Origin: Nematostella vectensis
Lineage: Eukaryota; Cnidaria; Anthozoa; Actiniaria; Edwardsiidae
DNA length: 64,000 bases
NCBI RefSeq assembly: GCF_932526225.1
Contig: NC_064042.1
Location: 10,740,540-10,804,539 of the forward strand
Direction: 5' to 3'
A program made the position numbers and the translations under genes. The notes under the pieces are model-generated. The model did not search any database. It was given only the letters and a program-made list of their open reading frames with translations, and was not told where the DNA came from. Of the stretch, positions 17,104-28,200 are shown piece by piece. Each line of letters opens with the position of its first letter. Position 1 is the stretch's first letter.

Positions 17104-18530
17104 GCAACTCCACGACCTCTTTAATTTATCAAACTATTTCTGAGACATGCAGGCGCGTAGCCTGCAGGCGGTGCATATCAAGAAAATTGAGCCCAAAATT
17201 GTCGTTTTTTAGCAAACGCGGTCACTTCCATATAAGGAAACTAATATATTCCTTTTTGGAAAATCTGCATGATTCTTGTATTTTTATGACTTGTAACCAG
17301 AAGAGAAAAACAGTTACTGTGACCATCTTTAGTTAGTTGAGAAGGTCCCTGAAAAGAAACTTGAAAGTTTCCTCGGTACCAGACCCCAAAACGACAACGT
17401 TTTCTTCATATGGCACTTTTCTTTGACCACTAAAAAGCGGCCTTTTCTCATTTGAAGGGAAATTCTAAATTGTTCACATATGATGCCTATGCCTGCGCGC
17501 CAGACATTCCTTATAACCACAGGCCCTGATATGCCAGGTCCAGGGAATGCACAACACGCTTGCTAATCGATGCTTTTAATGTAAGTTAACGGAGTTAATA
17601 AAGCATGAGTTATCATAAAATGTTCTACTGGAAGCGAGGGCCGGGAGGGAGAACGGGGGCATACGAAACTATCCTTTGCATTTGCGCAAGGTACTGTATC
17701 ATAAAATGAATCAGGCTGTTTTATAACTTATACAATTTATTTTAAACAATAGATTCCATAGATTCAATTCGTTCTCAGTCTCAGCTTTTCATTCGCCTCC
17801 AAAAGATATTTTGATGCCGCTGACTCGAGCTCAAGCGCTTCTAGCCTCTAGTGAAGAAGAGCGTGACCTGAAGCGAATTCCCGAGTAGACTCTTCCCTTG
17901 GCCCTCTGCGCAAACTGTGAGCCTTCCCATGACCCTTTGGGCGTTAGAGGCAGTTCAGCGAGCATAATTGCTTTGGCCGATATTGTGTAGAACAGCCGCG
18001 GATCAAGAAAAAAAATCTGACCTGTTTACGCAAAATAAGGCTGAACTTAACAGAATGAAGAAGACAGGCAGCTAATACTTAACGTTAGTAACACTAAAAA
18101 TGTTGCCTGTTTACGTAAACAGGTCTAGTAGACCCGCGTCTGTCGGAGAAGACATAAAAACACATCTCTTGATTATGTCAATAAATCATACAACTTTTTG
18201 TTTGTCACATTCTTTGATGCAACAACAGAGACGACTAAGAATTTCTAAACGCCAAAGTCCCCGCTAAGCGTTAAACTTGGTATTTCACGTTTGGGTTTGG
18301 CAGAATCCTTATCAATTAGTCACAAAACATTTTTACGTGCGGCCTCCGTTGTCGTCCTCATCACCGTCTTCGTGTACAGTCGTTTGACAAAAGGTTGTAG
18401 TCAATCGGCTTTGCGACTACGCATGTAAGCATAGTTAAAAAACACAATTGCGCGCGGACCATGCGCACCCCCCCCCCCCCCCCTGTGTACGCGCCTGTGG
18501 GCTATACGCCCGTCCTCTAGGCTATCCAAG
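17104..18530. other. Intergenic region between PDE9A-like and SAM-domain genes
   Basis: Holds a CATAT-end MITE (17174-17412), an aataaa at 17598-17603 that could serve as the PDE9A polyadenylation signal, and a C run near 18471-18483. No coding exon was recognised. Confidence 0.5.
17174..17412 (+). mobile_element. CATAT-end MITE, copy with internal deletion
   Basis: Runs from catatcaagaaaattgagcc to aacgttttcttcatatg. It lacks a block of about 30 bp present in the 24557 copy (after the ttcttgta stretch). It lies in the likely 3' UTR of the PDE9A-like gene. The flanks ggtg and gcac show no target duplication. Confidence 0.88.
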
Positions 18531-18599
18531 ATGGCGGCCGGGTTATGCGAACTCCGTGTTTTCAGGGTTTCCGTGCCGGAAAACTATCAAAGCTTACAG
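18531..18599 (+). CDS. Candidate alternative first exon (MAAGLCELRVF)
   Basis: ATG in the context ccaagATGG, 23 codons (MAAGLCELRVFRVSVPENYQ, then SLQ), donor gtaggc, phase 0. The SAM-domain exon at 20803 also starts in phase 0, so it could splice there and replace exon 19044-19121. It could instead belong to another gene. Confidence 0.5.
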
Positions 18600-18696
18600 G
18601 TAGGCTAGACATACGGTTAATATTCTTCGATTTTTCAAAATTCTTGAACTGGCACACTTCATAGATCATCATATGTGAAGTACCTATCCTAGAGTT

Positions 18697-18845
18697 GCAG
18701 CCACAGATAGCCCAGGATCATGACTTTTGACGATTCACTAGAGAATACATGGTGACTTTTGAGCGTATGATTTTCATACGCTCTAAAGTCACCATATATT
18801 CGCCAAAAGTAATGATTCTGAGCTACCTGTGGTGCAGCCGCTGAC
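18697..18845. repeat. Hairpin element (149 bp inverted repeat)
   Basis: The arms tgcagccacagatagcccag and ctgagctacctgtggtgcag pair, as do gtgacttttgagcgtatga and tcatacgctctaaagtcac around a short ttt centre. A MITE-like foldback between the two candidate first exons. Confidence 0.85.
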
Positions 18846-19043
18846 CATTCAGACGCCGGCCGTGTCTTTGTTGTCTTATTGTTTGTTTTCTTGCGGTAAA
18901 TTGTATAATAAGTTGATTTATATTTGTTGTCACACAAGCTTATTGACTAGGTAGCTTATTATACCATTCTACTTCATAAGAGTTTGACATCAAGCTTCTT
19001 TATTCAATCGAGTCGAAAAGTATCGAAGGAGTAACTTGATTCA

Positions 19044-19121
19044 ATGGCGTTCCAAGACTTTCTTTCTTCATGCGGTTTGAAAGATGTTAGTCGTGTTTTT
19101 ACGATATTGGACAGAGAAGAG
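19044..19121 (+). CDS. SAM-domain gene, first coding exon
   Basis: 26 codons from ATG (MAFQDFLSSCGLKDVSRVF), ending at donor gtaagt in phase 0. It supplies the first SAM helix, so this start gives the complete domain. Confidence 0.75.
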
Positions 19122-22100
19122 GTAAGTTAAGTAACAAAATCACTCACAAATCATAAATTGCTTGAGCAGTCGTGGTCTGAGACGAAGCAATCGCTTCCTA
19201 AATAAACCAGCAAAACATGGCTTTATAAAGGAATGTTTTTGTTTTTGCTTTCTATTTAGTATCAGATTCTAAGCTTCCAGTTTATTGCTACATAGCTGTT
19301 CTTTTAGACATGAAAACTTACCATACAAGCTATTTTTTTTTCTTTACGCCGCGCCATAGTGTGTTTACGAGATTTTAAATATTTGAGACCTTATAAATTT
19401 CTTGAGTGAGTAGTCGCTTTAATTCTTAATAGCTCCAGGCGTTCCTCGTATTTTCAGGGATCCTTACCATCTCTATAAAGCTCCAATTCATTAAAATGAC
19501 ATTAAAAACCCGTTAAAACCCCATTACTACCTTTTTGATGGCCATTAATTTTGCATTTTGGATTTTAACTATATTTTAATGGTCATTAAAAAGTACAATT
19601 TTCAAGGCTGGAATTTGTATGCCATCAAAAAAACCCTTTACAAGAGGTGCACCAAAAAGTAATGGGTTTTTAATAGCCATTAGAAACCCATTAAAATAAC
19701 AAAGCCATTAAAAACCCTTTACAAAATAACCTGCTGCAGTTGTTGATTTTCTAATGTCTATTAAAACTTAAGATAATTATGTCATTAAAATCTCATTACA
19801 AGCATACATTTGAGCTCAATGTCAATTTCATGTGATAGGCACACCAAAGAATAACATTATCAATTATGTTTTGTGTAAGTTTTAAACTGAATTATCATTA
19901 TTTCAGTTTCAAATTTTTTCATAAATAACTGTCAATGCGCCAGCTAGGCGAGATTGCTCAAGAACGATAATAAATGGGTAAAAGTTTTCAATAAAAAAAA
20001 CATTTTTTCTTACGAAAAGGGTACCGCCGATATTGACTACGCTGTAGTACCTTATCCTCAGCCTTTGTCCTGTATTAATTGGGACTTTGTGTGTGTAGCA
20101 TCTACATATTTAATTTGCATCATCTTTCAACATTTTGCAAATATAACAAAGAAGAAAATAAATAAATAAAATTGAAATAAAGATTAATTGATAAATAAGA
20201 AATCTAAAATTATCTCAAACAAAATTATTATAAACCATCAAACTTATTTTACAGTTGGTCCTGTCTGTTCTAAGGAAATCAAAACTGCTGTCTAGAATTG
20301 CAGGCTCAGTTTGGTCTAAGCCAATGAGAAGAAGGGATACATGTGGCAAGTCGCGCTCAGCCAATCAGAAGCGCAGTTTCATGTGCTGTTGTTTTTGCAC
20401 CATTTTCACTCATCTTTGCAAGACTGCAGGTTGAGAGGGTTCCCTCAAGGAAATTAGTCAATTTTTGTCTGATTTAATGGCTTCCCAAATGTATTTTACA
20501 GTCTATGTACAGTATGGTGTATTTTTATTGTGTTTTTGTTATATATTGTTATCTATTTGTTGATTATGTCATTTCTTTGAATAAGGGGAAAAAGTGCATT
20601 GCATTTTTCCCGCAAGCCCACTTTATTTAATTCACATTTTGTTCAAATATAGGATTTGGTCAAAAGTAGGGCAGTCCCTATGTTTTAAAAATGCTCGGGT
20701 TATGAGAGAATGTATAATAAATAAGTCAAAAAAGTTTTTTCTTTCTTCTGACAGTTTATTTCTCTCTGATTAACATTTTCACATAACATTGGTATTTCAC
20801 AGCTAGATGATATAGCAGTACTAAGGAGGTGCTCTGAAGATGATCTGTTGAAATGTGGTTTGAAAATGGGAGAAGTGAAAAAGATAAAATGGAAACTGGA
20901 AGAGATTGTTGTCCCAGCAAGTGAGGGAGAACTAATGGTGTCCTTGCCAAAAGAACCACCATCTTGTGGCAGTTTCTCTGTACCTGGTATCGTCTGTTTT
21001 TCTAATACCAGCAAATTTGAGACACCAGGCAGGATTTATAGCAGTGAGGTAATGATCCCCCACCTCTAAATGTCAATAGTCAACTCTTCCTCACTGACAC
21101 AGCACTTTCACAGACAGAAATACAGTCTCTGATAAAAAACCATGGAGCTAGTTCCATGATAAAACTGAAAGTAAAACAAACAAAAAAAAAACTGACAAAA
21201 AGCTTCTAGTAAGGAGAGTTAACAGTACACTAGTTATTGTATTTACTGTTATGATGAATGCATAGCTATCACATACAACTAAAGTTTAATTATAAACCAC
21301 TACCTTTTTTTCGTTTAAAAATATACTGCAAAGACATAAATAAATCCCTATTTGTTTTTCAGGAGTGCTCACATTTTTATTAGAGAACTCACTCCCCCCC
21401 CCCTCCCCCCCAGGAAAATTAGGTCCACTTTTTCAGATTTCGCACCCCGCACTGCCCTTACATTGTTAAGTAATGCTCCGTGTATGAACTAGGCAACCTA
21501 ACGGCATATGCACGCTTGTATGTCAAAAATAAGTTATAGGATTTATTAGTATGTGTAGTAATGGCTTATTAGACACATTTAACGTGGGGAAGCTTGTGAA
21601 AATTATTTCAAGAAAAACTATTTTTCTTCCTTCTTTTGATTGGTTCAATACAGAAAATCTCGGATAAGATATTTTAGGGAGCACATGTTTTATGTAATTT
21701 CATCAGAATCTATATTCTATAATATATATCTTGTGCCTGTGTGTTAATTACAAAAAATATCCTATGTTCTTGGGAAAGCTATGATAAAGCTTTTTGCTGC
21801 AGGACAATGGGACTTTGCCTAGTTCTTGCATGGATGGTTACAGTACTTAATTCTGCTTTGCTTTTTAGCTGAGAGATGCTTCACCTGAAGATCTGTTATC
21901 CAAGAAAGGGCAAAGAGAGAAAGGAACAAGAAGCCAAAAGCTTTTTGTGGTAACATTACAGTATGATCTGTTGTGGTTGCAGGGTCGTAACAGGCATTGA
22001 ATTACTGGGGGGGGGGGGGGCAGGGCAGTCATGCCCCTACCGGTAATTTCCTGATAACTTCAGAAAAAAAAAACTTGGGAGGTGGGGGGGGACCTGCTGG

Positions 22101-24928
22101 TCCCTATAGGTGTTACAGCAATGGGTTGCAAAAAAAATTATCAAATTTTAACTGCATTTGTCATCCTAATATGTGGGTCATAGATGCACTACTGAATGAA
22201 CCCAATGACTTGTACAGTACTTGAAGACTGAGCAGTGCCTCTGGTCCAGTGATTTTTCAGTGCAGAGGAATGAAAACACTGGATCATCAAACATGTCCTT
22301 GACTTTATACCCTTGTTATGACCTAATTATCTGCTTTGGCCAACTGCAGTGCACTGCCAACTTTGGTCAGGATATTTTTCAACTCAGTGGCGGGGGGACT
22401 ATCCAGAAAGGAAGACGGGGTGATCATCACATCTTTTAGGATATAAAATTTTGACCAACTGTCATCCCTTAGGGGGTGTTGAAGGATTTTTTCCTATTTT
22501 GCCATTTCTTAGGGTTCAAAATTCCCTCGATCTCATTCAATTTGCTATCTCTTAGGGTTAAGAATTTCTGTCGACCATGCCAAAAGTGCCCTCCCTTATG
22601 GTTAAAATCGATTTTGCAAACAATCAACTGCATCTGTTTTTATTGGAGTCCCCCCGGGTTTTTTAATTTGCACTTATCTGCACTGAGGCGAATGGGTATT
22701 AACTATTGTTAGGGGTTACAATACAATCACACGTGACATGTTGCATAATCAGATAACAATGTGTGTTTACAAAAACCCATCCAGATTTGGCTGTGCTACA
22801 TTGCTTCGTCCTGTTTAGACAATGAGCTTTCTCTTTGTAATTCTGGCTATGGTTATAAATAAACATTTTCCCTGTTACTAATGACCTTAATATTTGTCTA
22901 GAGGCTCCTAAGAGATTGTGCAAATAGTGCTGGATTATGGAGAGACCCGCCAGAACTATCAACCATCCCACAGGATAAATGGAATTTATTTTTTAATGAG
23001 GTAAAGGCAGTTTAATGCACTTGTATGTTGGTCTTGTAACATGTATAACTCACATGCAACTTGGATAGTTCACTAGAGGGGTAGTTAAAGACTCATGGAG
23101 ATGACCTTTGTGATAAACTGAAGCAAATGCAAGGAGATGGAAATTTCAGTAGCAAGTCAAATCCACTTGAGTCACTGTTGAATTTGACTGATCTTACAAT
23201 ATAAACACCTCTAATGCCTTACTGAAGCATTGAATAGTCTACAAATAATGATATTTAAAAAAAGGAAAAGATATTTCAATACTCAAATTAATCCAGAACA
23301 ACAACAGGGGCAGATCTAAGGGGCCCAGAGGGGGCCCCACCCCCCACCCCCCCTATTTTCAGACGTTTGGCTTAAAAATAACAAGAATTATAAGGAAATA
23401 TACAGAAGAACAATAAGTCCGTCCCCCCCTTTCTTGAAACCTTTGCTTCGTCCCCCCCTTTTTCAAACGTCTGGATCCGCCTTTGAACAGTAGTATCCTG
23501 CAAGTCAGCTGTAGTGACTCATCTGCAGCTAAGCCAAAATCATGGCTCCCACAGGGGAGGAGGGCAGACCTAGTATTGGATCTAGGGACGTGTTTAGCGG
23601 GTTTAAAGTCCCCTCTAGGCTGCCCAGGAAAAGAGCAGGCTGCCCCAAAAAAGAGTTTTATGCATTTTTCTCTTGGATGCTTGCCACCAATCCCAAATGG
23701 CTCTCACTGTTGCTACTGTAACTTTGCATTCTCAATACTCCACAATCTTTTTACTTCAATCAACCTTTGTGTAAATATTTGTTCTTTCAGATTGACACTG
23801 CGGCCCCTTGCCTTGCTAGCCACCATTCAGAAGTAAGACAGAGGTTGGGGCAGATGCTGGTAAACCGGCGCAAATATCAGCGAGATCTCAATACTGGGAA
23901 AAGAAAGCTCAAACAAAGGTAAATTATTATTTGTCACTATGCGCAGTAGTGGTAATGGCTCCTATTCCTTAGAAGGATCCAGCAACATATTCATAGTTAA
24001 GGGAAATAGAAAGCTTTAACTTCCCCTAGTAGAAATTAGACCCAGTAGCATAGTTAGGGAGTGCCATTAGGATATGACTTTTTACTTACTATCCCTTAAA
24101 TTAATGCCACTTTAAATAACAGTGCCAACACAAAAATAATCGTATTACTCACTCAAGCTTATAGCTTATTCTGTTGATATTGCGGCATTGATTCAAGTCA
24201 GGGGCGGATCTAGGGGTGGGCCGAGCGCCCCCCCCCTATTTTCAGATATTTGGCTTGAAAAAATAAGAAATATAAGGAAATCCACAAAAGACAAAGAAAT
24301 CCCCCCCCCCTATTTTGAACTCTAGGATCCGCCCTTGCGAGTAGAATACTGAAGGGATTGACCATTTTCATGCCATTTCATATCAAGTGGAAAGTATAAC
24401 AGTATGTATAACAGATTGTTTATTCTGGGTGTAGGGGCTAGAACTGACCGCCCGATACCAAATGATCGAACCATTACTGATTTTTAACATAGGGAGATTT
24501 CTATTCTCCCTAATTATCCATTCTTGAATAAATCTCTGAGAGTAATAGTAACAAACCATATCAAGCAAATTGAGCCCAAGATTGTCGTTTTTGTCAAACG
24601 CGGTCACTTTCATATAAGGAAACTAATATATTCCTTATTTGGAAAATCTGAATGATTCTTGTAATTCTTTAGGTGAGCGTACCCCAAGGGCTTCGTAAAC
24701 TTTATTACTTGTAACCAGAAGAGAAAAACAGTTACTGTGACCATCTTTAGTTAGTTGAGAAGGTCCCTGGAAAGAGACTAAGTTTTCTCGGTACCAGACC
24801 CCCAAAACGACAACGTTTTCTTCATATGTCCAGGCGAAACTTCAGACTCCGACCTTTAACTTCTGTCCTCACAATTCATGCATTTTCTTCATTGCAGAGG
24901 GATGACCGAAAATCAGACAACAGACTGA
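19044..24928 (+). CDS. SAM-domain protein, function unknown
   Basis: Exons 19044-19121, 20803-21048, 21869-21949, 22902-23000, 23791-23918 and probably 24898-24928, all with GT-AG borders in matching phase. The product is about 220 residues. Residues about 4-60 form a SAM fold: FQDFLSSCGLKDVSRVF, then SEDDLLKCGLKMGEVKKI, the usual eDLl.lGi..lG...ki pattern. The rest has no family I recognise. The C-terminal part (VRQRLGQMLVNRRKYQRDL then KRKLKQR) is basic and helical. SAM domains bind proteins or RNA. Without the last splice the frame stops at 23919-23921, giving KLKQR. The last exon adds GMTENQTTD. Confidence 0.75.
19490..19830. repeat. Diverged CATTAAAAACCC-type repeats
   Basis: Many variants of ccattaaaaaccc occur on both strands (cattaaaatgac, ccattaaaataac, gggtttttaatagccat). 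It looks like an old internally repetitive element in a SAM-gene intron. Confidence 0.5.
20803..21048 (+). CDS. SAM-domain gene, exon 2
   Basis: 82 codons between acceptor tttcacag and donor gtaatg. It completes the SAM domain (LDDIAVLRRCSEDDLLKCGL) and continues into a Ser/Pro-rich linker. Confidence 0.8.
21869..21949 (+). CDS. SAM-domain gene, exon 3
   Basis: 27 codons between acceptor gctttttag and donor gtaaca, LRDASPEDLLSKKGQREKG. Phase 0 on both sides. Confidence 0.7.
22460..22640 (-). repeat. Reverse-orientation copy of the CCCTAAGAGATAGCA repeat
   Basis: Contains ttgccatttcttagggtt, tgctatctcttagggttaag and related stretches, the complement of the repeat at 2745-3240. It lies in an intron of the SAM-domain gene. 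Confidence 0.55.
22902..23000 (+). CDS. SAM-domain gene, exon 4
   Basis: 33 codons between acceptor tgtctag and donor gtaaag, RLLRDCANSAGLWRDPPELS. Phase 0 on both sides. Confidence 0.72.
23305..23485. mobile_element. GGCGGATCTAGG-end MITE, copy 1
   Basis: The ends caggggcagatctaaggg and gtctggatccgcctttg are inverted. The interior tattttcagacgtttggctt matches the copy at 24199. Confidence 0.75.
23791..23918 (+). CDS. SAM-domain gene, exon 5
   Basis: 42 codons plus two bases, acceptor gttctttcag, donor gtaaat. A basic helical segment (SEVRQRLGQMLVNRRKYQRD). An in-frame TAA overlaps the donor, so an unspliced form ends here. Confidence 0.72.
24199..24338. mobile_element. GGCGGATCTAGG-end MITE, copy 2
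   Basis: The ends caggggcggatctagggg and ctaggatccgcccttg are inverted, with C-rich inner flanks and tattttcagatatttggctt. In the last SAM-gene intron. Confidence 0.8.
24557..24828 (+). mobile_element. CATAT-end MITE, full copy
   Basis: About 272 bp with imperfect terminal inverted repeats (CATATCAAG at the left, CTTCATATG at the right, each followed inward by a GTCGTTTT or AACGACAA block). The flanks aaac and tcca differ. No coding capacity. Confidence 0.88.
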
Positions 24929-25242
24929 TTGCGCGCGGCCTTCTGCCGTAAATCTGCAATGCTTGACTTCCGGTGTAAATCTAACAAAAATGGGGGAAGA
25001 GAGTTCGGAGTCTTGCACGAACAAGCCTCGACCCCAGGGAGTGCTACTGAGCATGCGCTCGGGCACGCGTAGTACGAGTCACGTGTGTAGGCAGGGTACG
25101 TGAATGGCGCGAAACTCAAGGAATCGGCGCTTGGCTTGCATGACGGGTATTTCTCATCCGATGTGGTCGCTGGGACGAGGAATCCCCGCTGGTTTGGTCC
25201 TTCGAGCCGTCTGCTTTTAGCTCGTCTGTTTTGGAACCAGAT
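24913..25242 (-). CDS. Homeobox gene exon 3, recognition helix to OAR
   Basis: 109 codons and stop after acceptor ctttttcag. It begins [16 protein letters not shown], then a Tyr/Cys/Pro-rich region, and ends with the OAR motif. The stop (24913-24915) lies inside the predicted last exon of the SAM gene on the other strand. Confidence 0.92.
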   Translation of the reverse strand: MWFQNRRAKSRRLEGPNQRGFLVPATTSDEKYPSCKPSADSLSFAPFTYPAYTRDSYYACPSACSVALPGVEACSCKTPNSLPPFLLDLHRKSSIADLRQKAARNQSVV

Positions 25243-28200
25243 CTGAAAAAGATTGATTAATTGAAGGATGGAATTCACCATCTTCAAACAGCGTTGAATA
25301 AAAAATTATAGAAATTTACGGAATTGACATGCCCTAATCTTGGCACCGGAGATTACAATCTATCGTGTACAATCTTGTCTGGTGCCAAAAATAATTTCCT
25401 TCTCTTGTGAGTTGCTCAAATTGAGCGCGACGACATCTAGGCATACTGTTACCAATCTTACATAACTTCAGAGGTACACCTATTTAGCATCGACCATTTG
25501 ATATCTAACGGGTAAAAAAAGGAAAATAAAAGTTCTGGGAAAATTTATAGGAAAAATTTGGATAAGCAAATCACGGCTGAAGGCTTAGAGAAATTCAAGA
25601 GAAGAAAAAGCCCAACTGGTAGCAAATATAACCAAACCTTACCCCAGATCTCAAATGGCCGTTCCTAAAAAAAATGCCTATTTTTAAATATTCCAAGATA
25701 ATTTTTCATTGCACAAATATTATTGTTAAAGACAATGGTTATTATTGTCATTGTTACTCATGAAAATTATACGTATTTTATTATTATAATCATTTTGATA
25801 ACCGAAAAAAGTTGTTTTGGGTTTCATGATTATATTGGTTTAGCGTGCACGGACCTGTACTCTAGCTTCGGAAAGTCCGAGTTTTTTGGCCAGGCCCTCC
25901 CTCGTCATCGCATCAGGGTAGTGCGTCTGCTCAAAGAGTCTCTCCAAGTCTCGTAGCTGATCGCCTGTGAAGTTCTTTCTATTGCGTGGTGCTTTGATTT
26001 GTGATACGCTGCTCTTAATTGTGGGCTCAATACCTGAATATCAAGTTAACGTTGCATTAGTGCACAGCGGATTCTTGCATGGGGATCCCTGCAAAAGATC
26101 ACATTACAAATACTCATGAGCCAATGCTGATCAAGAGATCACCAAGAGATTAATGATAAACTCTAAGGATTGGGTAAACAGCAATATCACCCCAAATTTC
26201 AACCAGAAATAACCAGAATAACACCGTAGAATTTGAATACTTTTTGACGTAACTTCTTCTAACGTATGCTGTAGAACGCCTTTTAATCCGTGTAGCACTG
26301 CTTTAGCACAAATTGAACTTCCCACTACTGTTATGACCATCTTTGTAGAGTCAATGACAGTAACACAATTCGTATCCAAAGTCTTTAATAGTTCAACCCG
26401 TTGCCATACACTGACAGACATGCGTGAGGCGGTCTCGTACCCAGACGCCGCGCGATGCATGACGGTCAGGATGCGGTTTCGGGGTCGGAATTCGCTTCAG
26501 GATTCCTGTGGATGTCCACGCAACAGCAGATAACGACTGGGTACGAGTCTGTGCGCGAGAGATAACCAAGTTCCTTCAGGGTGGTACGTGTGTGCTTGTT
26601 TACATGCGCCAGACAGACGTAGCCAAGGGGGGCGTGTACTGACCATAGAAAAAAAAAAAAACTTTCATATCGGTAAAAAAATAACTCCCGTTACCACCTT
26701 TCTTATATCATTATGTGGTTCATTGCCTCGTCCTCAGGCTCCTCTCGGTCGGCTTTATACTCCTTTGGATTCAAAATGGCGGAATCAAATCAAAGGTGAC
26801 GTCATAAATAGCCTGGAGAGAACGATGTGTACATCATAGAGCTCTAGAACATTTTCTCACATACTCCCGCTAATAAAGTTGCTTTTGCAACCCTCAAACA
26901 AGTTTAGCTCTACAATCGGAAGTAATTCTAATTATCATGGAATTTTGCTTCAGTGGATTTCTTTTAATACCCTTCTAACCCCCCCCCCCCCCCCCCCCCC
27001 CTGGATCTGTTTTGCTACAGAGAAAGGCGTGGATTTCCTAACAGCCTCTAGGGCATGGTAACCTTCGCCCTTATTTCGTTTTCCCCGCAGATACAAATAG
27101 CAAATTAAGGATTCCCCTCTTGGCCTTATCATCGCTAATTGTTTATATCAATAGTCTTTGATGACAGCATCACTAAGACTAATCCGATTGTAAAGTGTTT
27201 TAATTAATGAGTTGAGAAACGTGTTAATCCAAAATTAGGATTTAGTCGTCTTGCTTCAGGCGAAAGGCAAAGGTCAATAGTCACTGCATTTTTGTCTCTT
27301 TGTGTTTGGCCCTAGGGAATGGCCAGATTTGTGGGATGAAGCCCTCTGCTAGCTGAAAGGCTGTATTCTATTCCTTGGTTGTTATATTTCTTTCTAGTTC
27401 AAGTTTAAAAGAGCCGTTTAAATTTTAATAAGCCGTCCACGGCAGTTTAAAGCCGGATATCCCATCTCTCTTTTCAGTAATGAAATTATGTTTTGTTATC
27501 TTGAATAAAATGACAAAATAAAGTCTCTTATATCCGAACCCTCTAATCCAACCCTACCCGTCCCCCACCCCCTTATAAAATTATGGATCCGCCCCTGTGG
27601 TTTAGAGAAAGATAATAGTGGTGATGATTGGGTGGGGTTGGAAAAGTAGGGGGGGGATAACTAGGACCACCCAGTCGGGGGTTGGGGGCTAGAAACAAAC
27701 ACCTATTTCATTAATTCACACTTAGATACCTTTTAAACAAGCTAGAAATGGAGCTTGCTTCTGTAAAACCTTCCCCCTAGTGCATGTTTAGTTTTCTATT
27801 TATCTTTCCTTCCGGAAAAATAAATCTTGAATAAATAAAAACCGCGAATTTTAGTTCGCATTATGACCAGTTCGCGAGTCGGGGTGGAATAGATGGGTGG
27901 TCCAAGTCATGTTTTTATTTTGTATAAACTTTTGCGTCATCTGTATGGATGGATCTATTTTCATACATGCTTCATTATTCTAGAGCCGGTTTAGTGCGTA
28001 TCAAAGTTATACCAATCGTCACATACAAACAAAACCCCAAGAAGCCAAAGCTATCTAGAAAGTTCTTGAAACAGAATTCGAACAAGAAAATATTGCCTGG
28101 AGGCACAGCCCCCCGACTTGTCGCGCCACAAATATCGTAAAAAAAAGACTCTTCCCTTTACATATAGTCAGCCCGTAAAGCATTTCCAAATGTACTCTCA

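Noticed and set aside
26131-26460. 109-codon - strand ORF upstream of homeobox exon 2
   Set aside because: Does not resemble any homeobox N-terminus, and exon 1 at 31190-31427 fits the phase exactly.
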